From contig NZ_CP027762.1 in assembly GCF_003852315.1 (NCBI RefSeq), positions 6,305,501 to 6,369,500 on the forward strand: a DNA stretch of 64,000 bases, read 5' to 3'. The stretch's first letter is position 1. Each line of letters opens with the position of its first letter. The position numbers and the translations under genes were made by a program. The notes under the pieces were generated by a model. That model did no database searches. It had not been told where the DNA came from and saw only the letters and a program-made list of their open reading frames with translations. Positions 25,987 through 33,891 of the stretch are shown here, piece after piece. The DNA is from Pseudomonas sp. LBUM920. GTDB lineage: Bacteria > Pseudomonadota > Gammaproteobacteria > Pseudomonadales > Pseudomonadaceae.

Positions 25987-26211
25987 TCAATCACGCCAGA
26001 ACGGCTTCAGGCCTTCCTGGCGCGCTTGTTCGGCGGTCAGCCCGACGTCGCGCAGTTGCTCGCGAGTCAGGTGCAGCAAGGCTTTGCGCGTGTGGCGGCG
26101 GTGCCAGAACAAACGCCAGCTGCTGATCTCCCGCGGCGCCGTCGCGCGCTCTTGCCCTGCCTGCAATTCCTGACTGTGTAACATCAGACGCACATCGCTC
26201 ATGCCGCTCAT
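25987..26211 (-). CDS. DUF1127 small protein
   Basis: This is a 74-residue basic protein with the DUF1127 block at its C-terminal half (LHLTREQLRDVGLTAEQA). DUF1127 proteins are short arginine-rich polypeptides widespread in Proteobacteria. Some alpha-proteobacterial members bind RNA and influence phosphate or stress responses; the role in pseudomonads is unknown. GAGGGG precedes the first ATG; another ATG lies three codons in. The gene is tail-to-tail with the oxidase with zero bases between, so the two transcripts must overlap. Confidence 0.82.
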   Translation of the reverse strand: MSGMSDVRLMLHSQELQAGQERATAPREISSWRLFWHRRHTRKALLHLTREQLRDVGLTAEQARQEGLKPFWRD

Positions 26212-26376
26212 TTTGCTGCCCCTCAGTTGCTTGTTGCCATGAGTGACTAGCCTGAGCGCAACGGCAAAACCATGACAGATTCAACACACCTTTATTAATT
26301 CCATACAGATACTGCCCATGACCGCCTGAATCCTGTATTTTCCGCCTATCTGTACTGGTCCTCGGGAGCGACCGCC

Positions 26377-27801
26377 ATGACCCTCTACGTCAACCTTGCC
26401 GAATTACTGGGCACTCGCATCGAACAGGGCTTCTATCGTCCCGGCGATCGCTTGCCGTCTGTTCGCGCGTTGAGCGTTGAACATGGGGTTAGCCTGAGCA
26501 CCGTGCAACAGGCCTACCGGTTGCTGGAAGACAACGGCCTGGCGATGCCAAAACCCAAGTCCGGCTACTTCGTACCGGTTGGGCGCGAGCTGCCGGCGCT
26601 GCCCGAGGTAGGCCGCCCGGCCCAGCGGCCGGTGGAAATTTCACAGTGGGACCAGGTGCTGGAACTGATTCGCGCGGTGCCACGCAAAGATGTCATACAG
26701 ATGGGCCGAGGCATGCCGGATGTATTGTCGCCGACCCTGAAACCCTTGCTGCGCAGCCTGGCGCGTGTGAGTCGCCGCCAGGATCTGCCGGGGCTGTATT
26801 ACGACAACATCCTCGGCTGTATGGAATTGCGTGAGCAAATTGCACGCCTGTCATTGGATTCCGGCTGCCAGCTGACGGCCGAAGACATTGTGATCACCAC
26901 CGGTTGCCATGAGGCGCTGTCCGCCAGCATCCACGCGATCTGTGAGCCGGGCGATATCGTCGCGGTGGACTCGCCAAGCTTTCACGGTGCCATGCAGACC
27001 CTGAAAGGCCTGGGCATGAAGGCCCTGGAAATCCCCACGGACCCAATCACCGGCATCAGCCTTGAAGCGCTGGAACTGGCGCTGGAACAGTGGCCGATCA
27101 AGGTCATCCAGCTAACGCCAAACTGCAACAACCCCTTGGGCTACATCATGCCGGAGGCACGCAAACGTGCGTTGCTGACCCTGGCCCAGCGCTTTGACGT
27201 GGCGATCATTGAAGACGATGTGTATGGCGAATTGGCCTACAGCTACCCTCGCCCGCGCACGATCAAATCCTTCGATGAAGACGGCCGCGTGCTGCTGTGC
27301 AGCTCGTTCTCGAAAACCCTGGCGCCCGGTTTGCGCATTGGCTGGGTAGCGCCCGGTCGCTACCTGGAGCGGGTGCTGCACATGAAATACATCAGCACCG
27401 GTTCCACCGCGACCCAACCACAGATCGCGATTGCGGAGTTCCTGAAAAATGGCCATTTCGAACCGCATTTGCGGCGGATGCGCACTCAATACCAGCGCAA
27501 TCGCGACCTGATACTCGACTGGGTCAGCCGCTATTTCCCGGCCGGCACACGAGCCAGCCGACCTCAAGGCAGCTTCATGTTGTGGGTCGAGCTGCCGGAA
27601 GGCTTCGACACGCTCAAGCTCAACCGCGTGTTAGTGGAGCAAGGCGTACAGGTGGCGGTAGGCAGTATCTTTTCCGCTTCCGGCAAATACCGGAACTGCC
27701 TGCGCATGAACTACGCTGCCAAACCGACCCCGCAAATTGAAGACGCAGTACGCAAAGTCGGCGCCGCCGCGATCAAGATGCTCGCCGAGACGCCAGACTG
27801 A
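26377..27801 (+). CDS. MocR/PdxR-type GntR regulator with aminotransferase domain
   Basis: This is a 474-residue fusion regulator. The GntR winged HTH covers residues 1-70 (RPGDRLPSVRALSVEHGVSL). A fold-type I aminotransferase-like domain covers about 95-470, with the PLP lysine at K313 in SSFSKTLAPGLRIGW and the Asn/Asp/Tyr set around TPNCNNPLGY and IIEDDVYGEL. MocR proteins use PLP-bound amino compounds as signals; given the neighbours, an amino acid or polyamine signal is plausible. GGGAG precedes the ATG. It stands alone and its target is not obvious. Confidence 0.93.
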   Translation: MTLYVNLAELLGTRIEQGFYRPGDRLPSVRALSVEHGVSLSTVQQAYRLLEDNGLAMPKPKSGYFVPVGRELPALPEVGRPAQRPVEISQWDQVLELIRAVPRKDVIQMGRGMPDVLSPTLKPLLRSLARVSRRQDLPGLYYDNILGCMELREQIARLSLDSGCQLTAEDIVITTGCHEALSASIHAICEPGDIVAVDSPSFHGAMQTLKGLGMKALEIPTDPITGISLEALELALEQWPIKVIQLTPNCNNPLGYIMPEARKRALLTLAQRFDVAIIEDDVYGELAYSYPRPRTIKSFDEDGRVLLCSSFSKTLAPGLRIGWVAPGRYLERVLHMKYISTGSTATQPQIAIAEFLKNGHFEPHLRRMRTQYQRNRDLILDWVSRYFPAGTRASRPQGSFMLWVELPEGFDTLKLNRVLVEQGVQVAVGSIFSASGKYRNCLRMNYAAKPTPQIEDAVRKVGAAAIKMLAETPD

Positions 27802-27863
27802 CCTTTCGCCGGAATTAGCCGTCATATGCCCACAATCGCCCTGACCTGGAAGCAGCGCCCTTG

Positions 27864-29432
27864 ATGATCCAACGGCTTTTACCGTTTTTCCTGCTGGGCG
27901 CCCTGGCGCTGGGCGGCTGCGCAACAGTCGACACGCCGCGCATCCCCAGCGACGCCCTGCCCGCCGCGCAATCCTCATTCGGCCGTTCGATCCAGGCGCA
28001 AGCGGCGCCGCATCAAGGCCGCTCGGGTTTTCGTTTGCTGCCCAACAGCAGTGAAGCCTTCATGGCCCGCGCCGAACTGATCCGCAACGCCCAGAGCAGC
28101 CTCGACCTGCAGTACTACATCGTCCATGACGGCATCAGCACGCGCATGCTTGTGGACGAATTGCTCAAGGCGGCCGACCGCGGCGTGCGCGTGCGCATCC
28201 TGCTGGATGACACCACCAGCGACGGTCTCGACCAGGTCATCGCCACCCTCGCCGCCCACCCGCAGATCGAAATTCGCCTGTTCAACCCGCTGCACCTGGG
28301 CCGCAGCACCGGCGTCACTCGGGCCATGGGGCGACTGTTCAACTTGTCGCTGCAACATCGGCGCATGCACAACAAGTTGTGGCTGGCGGACAACAGTGTC
28401 GCCATCGTCGGCGGGCGCAACCTGGGCGACGAGTATTTCGACGCCGAGCCCAACTTGAATTTCACCGATATCGATATGCTCAGCGTGGGCCCGGTGGCCG
28501 AGCAACTCGGGCACAGTTTTGATCAGTACTGGAACAGCGCACTGAGCAAACCGATTGATGACTTCGTCTCCAACAGCCCCTCCAAACGTGACCTGGCCGC
28601 CGCCCGCGTGCGCCTGCAAGATTCGCTCGCCGAGTCCCGCCAGCAAAACCATGCGCTGTACAACCGCTTGCGCACCTACCAGACCCAACCCCGCATGGAC
28701 ATCTGGCGCCGCGAGTTGATCTGGGCCTGGAACCAGGCACTGTGGGATGCGCCGAGCAAGGTGCTGGCCAAGGCCGACCCGGACCCGCAGTTGCTGCTCA
28801 CCACCCAACTGGCGCCGGAGCTTGAAGGCGTCAACCATGAGCTGATCATGATTTCGGCGTATTTCGTCCCCGGCCAGCCTGGGCTCGTGTACCTGACCGG
28901 CCGAGCCGACGCAGGGGTGTCAGTAAGCTTGCTGACCAATTCGCTCGAAGCCACCGATGTACCGGCGGTGCATGGCGGCTATGCGCCATACCGCAAGGCA
29001 CTGCTGGAGCACGGCGTAAAACTCTACGAGTTGCGCCGCCAGCCCGGCGACCCCAGTGCAGGCAGCGGCCCGCACCTGTTTCGCCGGGGCTCGTTGCACG
29101 GCTCGGATTCCAGCCTGCACAGCAAGGCGATGATCTTTGATCGGGAAAAGTCGTTTATCGGCTCGTTCAATTTTGACCCGCGCTCGGTGCTGTGGAACAC
29201 CGAAGTCGGCGTGCTGGTGGACAGCCCCGAGCTGGCGGAACACGTGCGCAACCTGGCGCTGCAAGGTATGGCGCCGGCGTTGAGCTACCAGGCGAAATTG
29301 CAGGATGGCCAGGTGGTATGGGTCACTGAGGATAACGGCCAACTGCATACGCTGACCGAGGAACCCGGCAATTGGTGGCGCAGGTTTAATGCCTGGTTTG
29401 CCACTTCAGTCGGTCTGGAGCGGATGCTGTAG
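27864..29432 (+). CDS. Phospholipase D-family lipoprotein
   Basis: This is a 522-residue protein with a lipoprotein signal (LALGGC, lipid-bearing Cys19). Two HKD catalytic motifs are complete: H169-N-K171 with D176, and H419-S-K421 with D426. It therefore belongs to the periplasmic or envelope phospholipase D/cardiolipin synthase superfamily and may transfer or hydrolyse phosphatidyl groups. The substrate is unknown. I use the ATG at 27864; a TTG directly before it would add one residue. It converges on the MFS gene, with a REP doublet between. Confidence 0.9.
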   Translation: MIQRLLPFFLLGALALGGCATVDTPRIPSDALPAAQSSFGRSIQAQAAPHQGRSGFRLLPNSSEAFMARAELIRNAQSSLDLQYYIVHDGISTRMLVDELLKAADRGVRVRILLDDTTSDGLDQVIATLAAHPQIEIRLFNPLHLGRSTGVTRAMGRLFNLSLQHRRMHNKLWLADNSVAIVGGRNLGDEYFDAEPNLNFTDIDMLSVGPVAEQLGHSFDQYWNSALSKPIDDFVSNSPSKRDLAAARVRLQDSLAESRQQNHALYNRLRTYQTQPRMDIWRRELIWAWNQALWDAPSKVLAKADPDPQLLLTTQLAPELEGVNHELIMISAYFVPGQPGLVYLTGRADAGVSVSLLTNSLEATDVPAVHGGYAPYRKALLEHGVKLYELRRQPGDPSAGSGPHLFRRGSLHGSDSSLHSKAMIFDREKSFIGSFNFDPRSVLWNTEVGVLVDSPELAEHVRNLALQGMAPALSYQAKLQDGQVVWVTEDNGQLHTLTEEPGNWWRRFNAWFATSVGLERML

Positions 29433-29449
29433 GAACTATGAAGATCCAG

Positions 29450-29537
29450 TGTGGGAGCGGGCTTGCTCGCGAATGCGGTGGATCAGTCAATATTGCCGTT
29501 AACTGACACACCGTATTCGCGAGCAAGCCCGCTCCCG
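29450..29537. repeat. REP doublet, type A
   Basis: The left unit GGAGCGGGCTTGCTCGCGAA faces the right unit TTCGCGAGCAAGCCCGCTCC around a short centre of about 40 bases. It lies in the convergent gap between the phospholipase D and MFS genes. Confidence 0.85.
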
Positions 29538-29544
29538 TTTCAAA

Positions 29545-30687
29545 TCAGGCGGGCTGTGCGACGCCAAATGCACCCTGACGCAACAACAGTACCACCAGCC
29601 CCAACGCGCCGGCGGCCATCAGCAACGGCAACGCATGCCCGCTGATCCACTGGCTGCCCGCCCCGGCCACCAATGGCCCTATCAAGCAACCGATGCCCCA
29701 CAACTGCGCCACGTGAGCATTCGCGCGCACCAGCGCATCGTCGCGGTAACGCTCGCCGATCAGGATCAGCGACAAGGTGAACAACCCGCCGGCACTGGCG
29801 CCGAAGACCACCCACACCGGCCAGATGAGCGGGGTGTGCATCAGCAGTGGAATCGCCAGGCTCGAGATCAGCAACAGCACCGCACAGCTCAAGAACAGCG
29901 TGCGACGCGGCAGGTAGTCAGCCAATGCGCCGATAGGCAATTGCAACAGCGCATCACCCACCACCACCGTGCTGACCATGGCCAAGGCGACCTCGGCCGT
30001 AAAACCCTGTTGCAGGCAATACACCGGCAGCAGCGTCAGAATCATCGCTTCGAACGCCGCGAATAAAGCCACCGCCCAGGCAATCGCCGGCAGGCTCAAG
30101 CAAAAGCGCCATAAGTCGCCAAAGGTGACACTGAAGGATTCAGCCGTCGGCGCGCCGGAGCGCCCCAGCAACAGCAGTGGCGCGACCATCAGCAGGCCTA
30201 CGCCCACCCAGAAGCCGTAATCATGGTCGGTGCCAATCACACCCAGCAGTAGCGGCCCCGACAATTGGCTCAAGGCGTAACTGCAGCCATACAGCGCCAC
30301 CAAGCGGCCCCGCCACTGCTCCACCACCAACTGGTTGATCCAGCTTTCACCAAGGATAAACACGATGGTCAGGATCACCCCGATCATCAGCCGCAGCACC
30401 AGCCAGACCGGATAGCTGGGCAGGATTGCCAGCAGGCCGATGGACACCGCACCGGCCCACAGGCACAGGCGCATCAGGTTGGCGGTGCCCAGCCATGAAG
30501 CCATGCGGCTGGAGACCTTGGCGCCCAGCAGTACGCCGAAGGCCGGCATGGCCGCCATTACGCCGATAGCGAAACTGCCGTAGCCCCAGCCTTCAAGGCG
30601 CAGGGACACCAGCGGCATGCTGACCCCGAGGGCCAGACCGACGCTGAGTACCGAGGCCAGGACGGCGAAGTAAGTCGCCCAACGCAT
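29545..30687 (-). CDS. MFS transporter (YcaD-like)
   Basis: This is a 380-residue permease with about 12 hydrophobic helices. The motif between helices 2 and 3 is the MFS-type GAKVSSRMASWLG. The N-terminal YFAVLASVLSVGLALGVSMPLVSL resembles the YcaD/PA5311 group of uncharacterised carriers. The substrate cannot be read; proximity to kauB and the polyamine genes suggests an amine or acid. I use ATG 30687, with AGGAG eight bases upstream; the GTG at 30693 is too close to it. Confidence 0.9.
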   Translation of the reverse strand: MRWATYFAVLASVLSVGLALGVSMPLVSLRLEGWGYGSFAIGVMAAMPAFGVLLGAKVSSRMASWLGTANLMRLCLWAGAVSIGLLAILPSYPVWLVLRLMIGVILTIVFILGESWINQLVVEQWRGRLVALYGCSYALSQLSGPLLLGVIGTDHDYGFWVGVGLLMVAPLLLLGRSGAPTAESFSVTFGDLWRFCLSLPAIAWAVALFAAFEAMILTLLPVYCLQQGFTAEVALAMVSTVVVGDALLQLPIGALADYLPRRTLFLSCAVLLLISSLAIPLLMHTPLIWPVWVVFGASAGGLFTLSLILIGERYRDDALVRANAHVAQLWGIGCLIGPLVAGAGSQWISGHALPLLMAAGALGLVVLLLRQGAFGVAQPA

Positions 30688-30744
30688 GTCCACGCTCCTG
30701 TGGATAATTTTCAGGGTTTCAAACGAACTGCAGGAGCGAGCCTA

Positions 30745-30850
30745 TGTGGGAGCCGGGCTTGCCTGCGATGCAAGCACCTTGGTGTGTCAGTCACACCTCG
30801 GTGATGCTATCGCAGGCAAGCCAGCTCCCACAAAAGCCAGCTCCCACATT
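30745..30850. repeat. REP doublet, type B, with extra partial unit
   Basis: The facing GGGCTTGCCTGCGAT units are followed by an extra partial end (AAAGCCAGCTCCCACA), as at the doublet near 12.5 kb. It lies between kauB and the MFS gene, which are transcribed in the same direction. Confidence 0.85.
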
Positions 30851-30874
30851 TGGCCTGCGGTGTTTCCTACAGGG

Positions 30875-32368
30875 TTACAGCTTGATCCAGGTTGCCTTCA
30901 GTTCGGTGTACTTGTCGAACGCGTGCAGCGACTTGTCGCGACCGTTACCGGACTGCTTGAAGCCACCAAACGGCGCGGTCATGTCACCGCCATCGTACTG
31001 GTTGACCCACACACTACCGGCGCGCAAGGCCTTGGCCGTCAGGTGCGCCTTGGAGATATCCGCCGTCCACACCGCTGCGGCCAGGCCGTATTGGGTGTCG
31101 TTGGCGATGGCGATGGCTTCTTCGGCGCTGTCGAAGGTGATCACCGACAGAACCGGGCCAAAGATTTCTTCCTGGGCAATCTTCATGGCGTTGGTCACGC
31201 CGTCGAAAATGGTCGGTTCAACGTAAGTGCCACCGGTTTCTTCCAGGGTGCGCTTGCCGCCCGCAACCAGCTTGGCGCCGTCGGCGTGGCCAGCTTCGAT
31301 GTACGACAGCACGGTGTTCATCTGCTGGGTGTCCACCAGCGCACCGACGTTGGTCGCCGGGTCCAGCGGGTTGCCTGGCTTCCAGCCTTTGAGGGCCTCG
31401 ATCACCAGCGGCAGGAATTTATCCTTGATGGAGCGCTCCACCAGCAGACGCGAACCGGCGGTGCAGACTTCGCCCTGGTTGAAGGCGATGGCGCCAGCGG
31501 CGGATTCGGCCGCCGCTTGCAGGTCCGGCGCATCGGCGAACACGATGTTCGGGCTCTTGCCGCCCGCTTCCAGCCACACGCGCTTCATGTTGGACTCGCC
31601 GGAGCGAATCAACAGCTGCTTGGCGATTTTGGTGGAACCGGTGAACACCAGGGTGTCGACGTCCATGTGCAGCGCCAGGGCATTGCCCACGGTGTGGCCG
31701 TAGCCCGGCAGCACGTTGAACACGCCTTTTGGAATACCGGCTTCAACGGCCAGGGCCGCGATGCGGATGGCGGTCAGCGGGGATTTTTCGGACGGTTTGA
31801 GGATCACCGAGTTACCGGTAGACAGCGCCGGGCCGAGTTTCCAGCAGGCCATCATCAGCGGGAAGTTCCACGGTACGATCGCGCCGACAACGCCGACCGG
31901 CTCGCGGGTCACCAGGCCCAATTGATCGTGCGGAGTGGCGGCGACTTCGTCGTAGATCTTGTCGATGGCCTCGCCGCTCCAGCTCAGCGCGTTGGCTGCG
32001 CCAGGCACGTCAATGCCCAGGGAGTCGCTGATCGGCTTGCCCATGTCCAGGGTTTCGAGCAGGGCCAGCTCTTCGGCATTGGCCTTGAGCAGCGCGGCGA
32101 AACGGATCATGGCGGACTTGCGCTTGGCCGGTGCCAGACGTGACCAGACCCCGGAATTAAAGGTGGCGCGGGCATTTTCTACAGCGCGCTGGGCGTCGGC
32201 GACGTCGCAGCTGGCGACAGTTGCCAGCAGGCGGCCATCGACCGGGCTGATGCATTCGAACGTGTCACCGGAAACAGCGGCGGTGTATTCGCCATTGATG
32301 TAGGCGCGGCCTTCGATCTTCAGATCCTTGGCGCGTTGTTCCCAGTCGGCACGGGTCAGGGTGGTCAT
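30875..32368 (-). CDS. kauB: Aldehyde dehydrogenase KauB/PuuC
   Basis: This is a 497-residue NAD(P)-dependent aldehyde dehydrogenase. The general base Glu is in VWLEAGGKSPN, the catalytic Cys in NQGEVCTAGSR, and the cofactor loop in FTGSTKIAKQLL. By order and length it is the pauC/kauB gene (PA5312), which oxidises 4-aminobutyraldehyde-type products of polyamine catabolism; it is also able to act on 4-guanidinobutyraldehyde. GAGGAGG precedes the ATG. In P. aeruginosa it is controlled by PauR. A cupin gene is divergent 230 bases away, but no PauR operator was recognisable to me. Confidence 0.92.
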   Translation of the reverse strand: MTTLTRADWEQRAKDLKIEGRAYINGEYTAAVSGDTFECISPVDGRLLATVASCDVADAQRAVENARATFNSGVWSRLAPAKRKSAMIRFAALLKANAEELALLETLDMGKPISDSLGIDVPGAANALSWSGEAIDKIYDEVAATPHDQLGLVTREPVGVVGAIVPWNFPLMMACWKLGPALSTGNSVILKPSEKSPLTAIRIAALAVEAGIPKGVFNVLPGYGHTVGNALALHMDVDTLVFTGSTKIAKQLLIRSGESNMKRVWLEAGGKSPNIVFADAPDLQAAAESAAGAIAFNQGEVCTAGSRLLVERSIKDKFLPLVIEALKGWKPGNPLDPATNVGALVDTQQMNTVLSYIEAGHADGAKLVAGGKRTLEETGGTYVEPTIFDGVTNAMKIAQEEIFGPVLSVITFDSAEEAIAIANDTQYGLAAAVWTADISKAHLTAKALRAGSVWVNQYDGGDMTAPFGGFKQSGNGRDKSLHAFDKYTELKATWIKL

Positions 32369-32598
32369 GCGAGTGTCCTCCTCTTATTGAATACAAGGGC
32401 CAGGTGATGTCCCCCGGCAGCCTCAAAGAATTCTTGCCCGGCCAGCCTGCTGTTCGGCTCAAGGCAGCTGCCACCCTAAACCAGCGGCTGGGGGTGTTTC
32501 AATATATTTGACACAACGCCGGTAAACGCCCTTGCGATGTTCATTTTAATAAACATAGACTTTGGACTCTCCAACCGCAGGCCAGACGGGACACGCAC

Positions 32599-32961
32599 AT
32601 GAGCATCCAGGACATCGTCGACTTCAGCCAAGCCAATACCGCCCCCGAACGCTACCGGCCGGCTGCCGAAAAAGTCCTCAAGGGCGATCCCGAGCAAACC
32701 CTCTACAACCACTACAACAGCCCGTGCGGCCAGATGAACGCCGGGGTCTGGGAAGGTGAAGTCGGGCAATGGAAGGTCAACTACACCGAGCATGAATACT
32801 GCGAGATCGTGCAGGGCGTTTCGGTGCTGCGCGATGCCGACGGTAACGCCAAGACCTTGCGTGCGGGCGACCGCTTCGTGATCCCCGCGGGTTTCAGCGG
32901 CACCTGGGAAGTGCTGGAACCGTGCCGCAAGATCTACGTGGTGTTTGAACAGAAAGCCTGA
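32599..32961 (+). CDS. Cupin-domain protein (ethanolamine-utilisation EutQ-like)
   Basis: This 120-residue protein is a single small cupin (RmlC-like barrel), with the barrel between about residues 45 and 115 (EHEYCEIVQGVSVL, then LRAGDRFVIPAGFSGTWEV). The metal ligands of classical cupins are only partly present (Glu and His in TEHEYCEI). The function is unknown. It is divergent from kauB, and the upstream gap may hold shared operators. A bidirectional terminator follows. Confidence 0.85.
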   Translation: MSIQDIVDFSQANTAPERYRPAAEKVLKGDPEQTLYNHYNSPCGQMNAGVWEGEVGQWKVNYTEHEYCEIVQGVSVLRDADGNAKTLRAGDRFVIPAGFSGTWEVLEPCRKIYVVFEQKA

Positions 32962-32977
32962 TAAGCAAATCACAGGC

Positions 32978-33014
32978 AAAAAAAAGCCCGACTCGTGAGA
33001 GACGGGCTTTTTTT
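32978..33014. terminator. Bidirectional terminator between cupin gene and rpmG
   Basis: AAAAAAAGCCCG / CGGGCTTTTTTT with a loop of about 12 bases lies between the two convergent genes. The A- and T-runs on both sides allow use in both directions. Confidence 0.88.
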
Positions 33015-33032
33015 CACAAGGAAGAAAATCAA

Positions 33033-33188
33033 TTACTTGATTTTGCCTTCTTTGTAGATCACGTGCTTGCGAACGCGCGGGTCGAACATTTTCTTTTCGA
33101 GCTTGTCCGGGGTAGTACGCTTGTTCTTGTCGGTAGTGTAGAAGTGACCAGTACCGGCGCTAGAGATCATTCGAATCAATTCACGCAT
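33033..33188 (-). CDS. rpmG: 50S ribosomal protein L33
   Basis: This 51-residue protein is encoded on the minus strand as MRELIRMISSAGTGHFYTTD through HVIYKEGKIK. It is the L33 of the Cys-free type, with no zinc ribbon. It has an AAGGAG ribosome site seven bases before the ATG. It is co-transcribed with rpmB, 11 bases upstream, as in other pseudomonads. The absence of the CxxC pairs means this copy does not depend on zinc. Confidence 0.97.
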   Translation of the reverse strand: MRELIRMISSAGTGHFYTTDKNKRTTPDKLEKKMFDPRVRKHVIYKEGKIK

Positions 33189-33199
33189 GATAAAGCTCC

Positions 33200-33433
33200 T
33201 TAGATCTTGCCAGCGGCGCGGATTTCGGCCAGCACGACAGTGATGCCGCGCTTGTCGATGATACGCATGCCTTTGGCAGATACACGCAGGCGAACAAAAC
33301 GTTTCTCTTCTTCAACCCAGAAGCGGTGATGCTGCAGGTTCGGCAGGAAACGACGACGGGTTTTGTTATTTGCGTGGGAAATGTTATTCCCAGTCACCGG
33401 ACCCTTACCGGTAACTTGACAGACTCTCGACAT
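33200..33433 (-). CDS. rpmB: 50S ribosomal protein L28
   Basis: This 77-residue protein starts MSRVCQVTGKGPVTGNNISH and has the family's basic centre (RRRFLPNLQHHRFWVEEEKR) and C-terminal GMRIIDKRGI. Its only cysteine is Cys5, so it lacks the zinc-binding CxxC set of the C+ form. It is the first gene of the rpmB-rpmG operon. The leader contains a 7-bp hairpin (CCAACCC/GGGTTGG at 33462-33480). Confidence 0.97.
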   Translation of the reverse strand: MSRVCQVTGKGPVTGNNISHANNKTRRRFLPNLQHHRFWVEEEKRFVRLRVSAKGMRIIDKRGITVVLAEIRAAGKI

Positions 33434-33891
33434 GCCTCAGCCCTCTAAAACCACATGCCCAACCCGGCATGGGTTGGCCGCTTAATCTCTCAGTCATTTG
33501 GCGCCAGGCGCCGCGTTTCTTTAAGGGTCTTACCGGCTACACCTACAGTGAAGGAACCGGGCCCCTAGAAAAGAGCGCTGCTTTATACCAGAAAGACCAA
33601 GGTGCAACAACAGCCCGTGTGTTTTTACCGGCGTAAATCTTGGCGACAGACGCCTGAACCGTTGCCAGGAGTGGCCGCTGTAACAGCCGACCGCTCGTCG
33701 CACAGAATGATTTACAGCGCTCGCACGCACGATGAAGTGCTAGGCGAAACGCGCTGAGGCGCCATCAAAACAGCATTTGCGCCAAAAGCACAGGCAAAAA
33801 TGGACTAGTCATTTATCAATCAGACCACTACGGTAGTCTTTTTCCAGACTGCACTCGCAGATGGGCCTTCGATCTGCAAAGGAAACCGAAC
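33434..33891. other. 458-base non-coding gap between rpmB and the ABC gene
   Basis: The gap must hold the minus-strand promoter for rpmBG and the plus-strand promoter for the ABC substrate-binding gene. Visible structures are a 7-bp hairpin CCAACCC/GGGTTGG (33462-33480) that overlaps an alternative ATGCC/GGCAT pairing, and a small dyad ACTAC-G-GTAGT near 33828. I see no tRNA, no intact REP doublet and no convincing small RNA. Confidence 0.5.
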
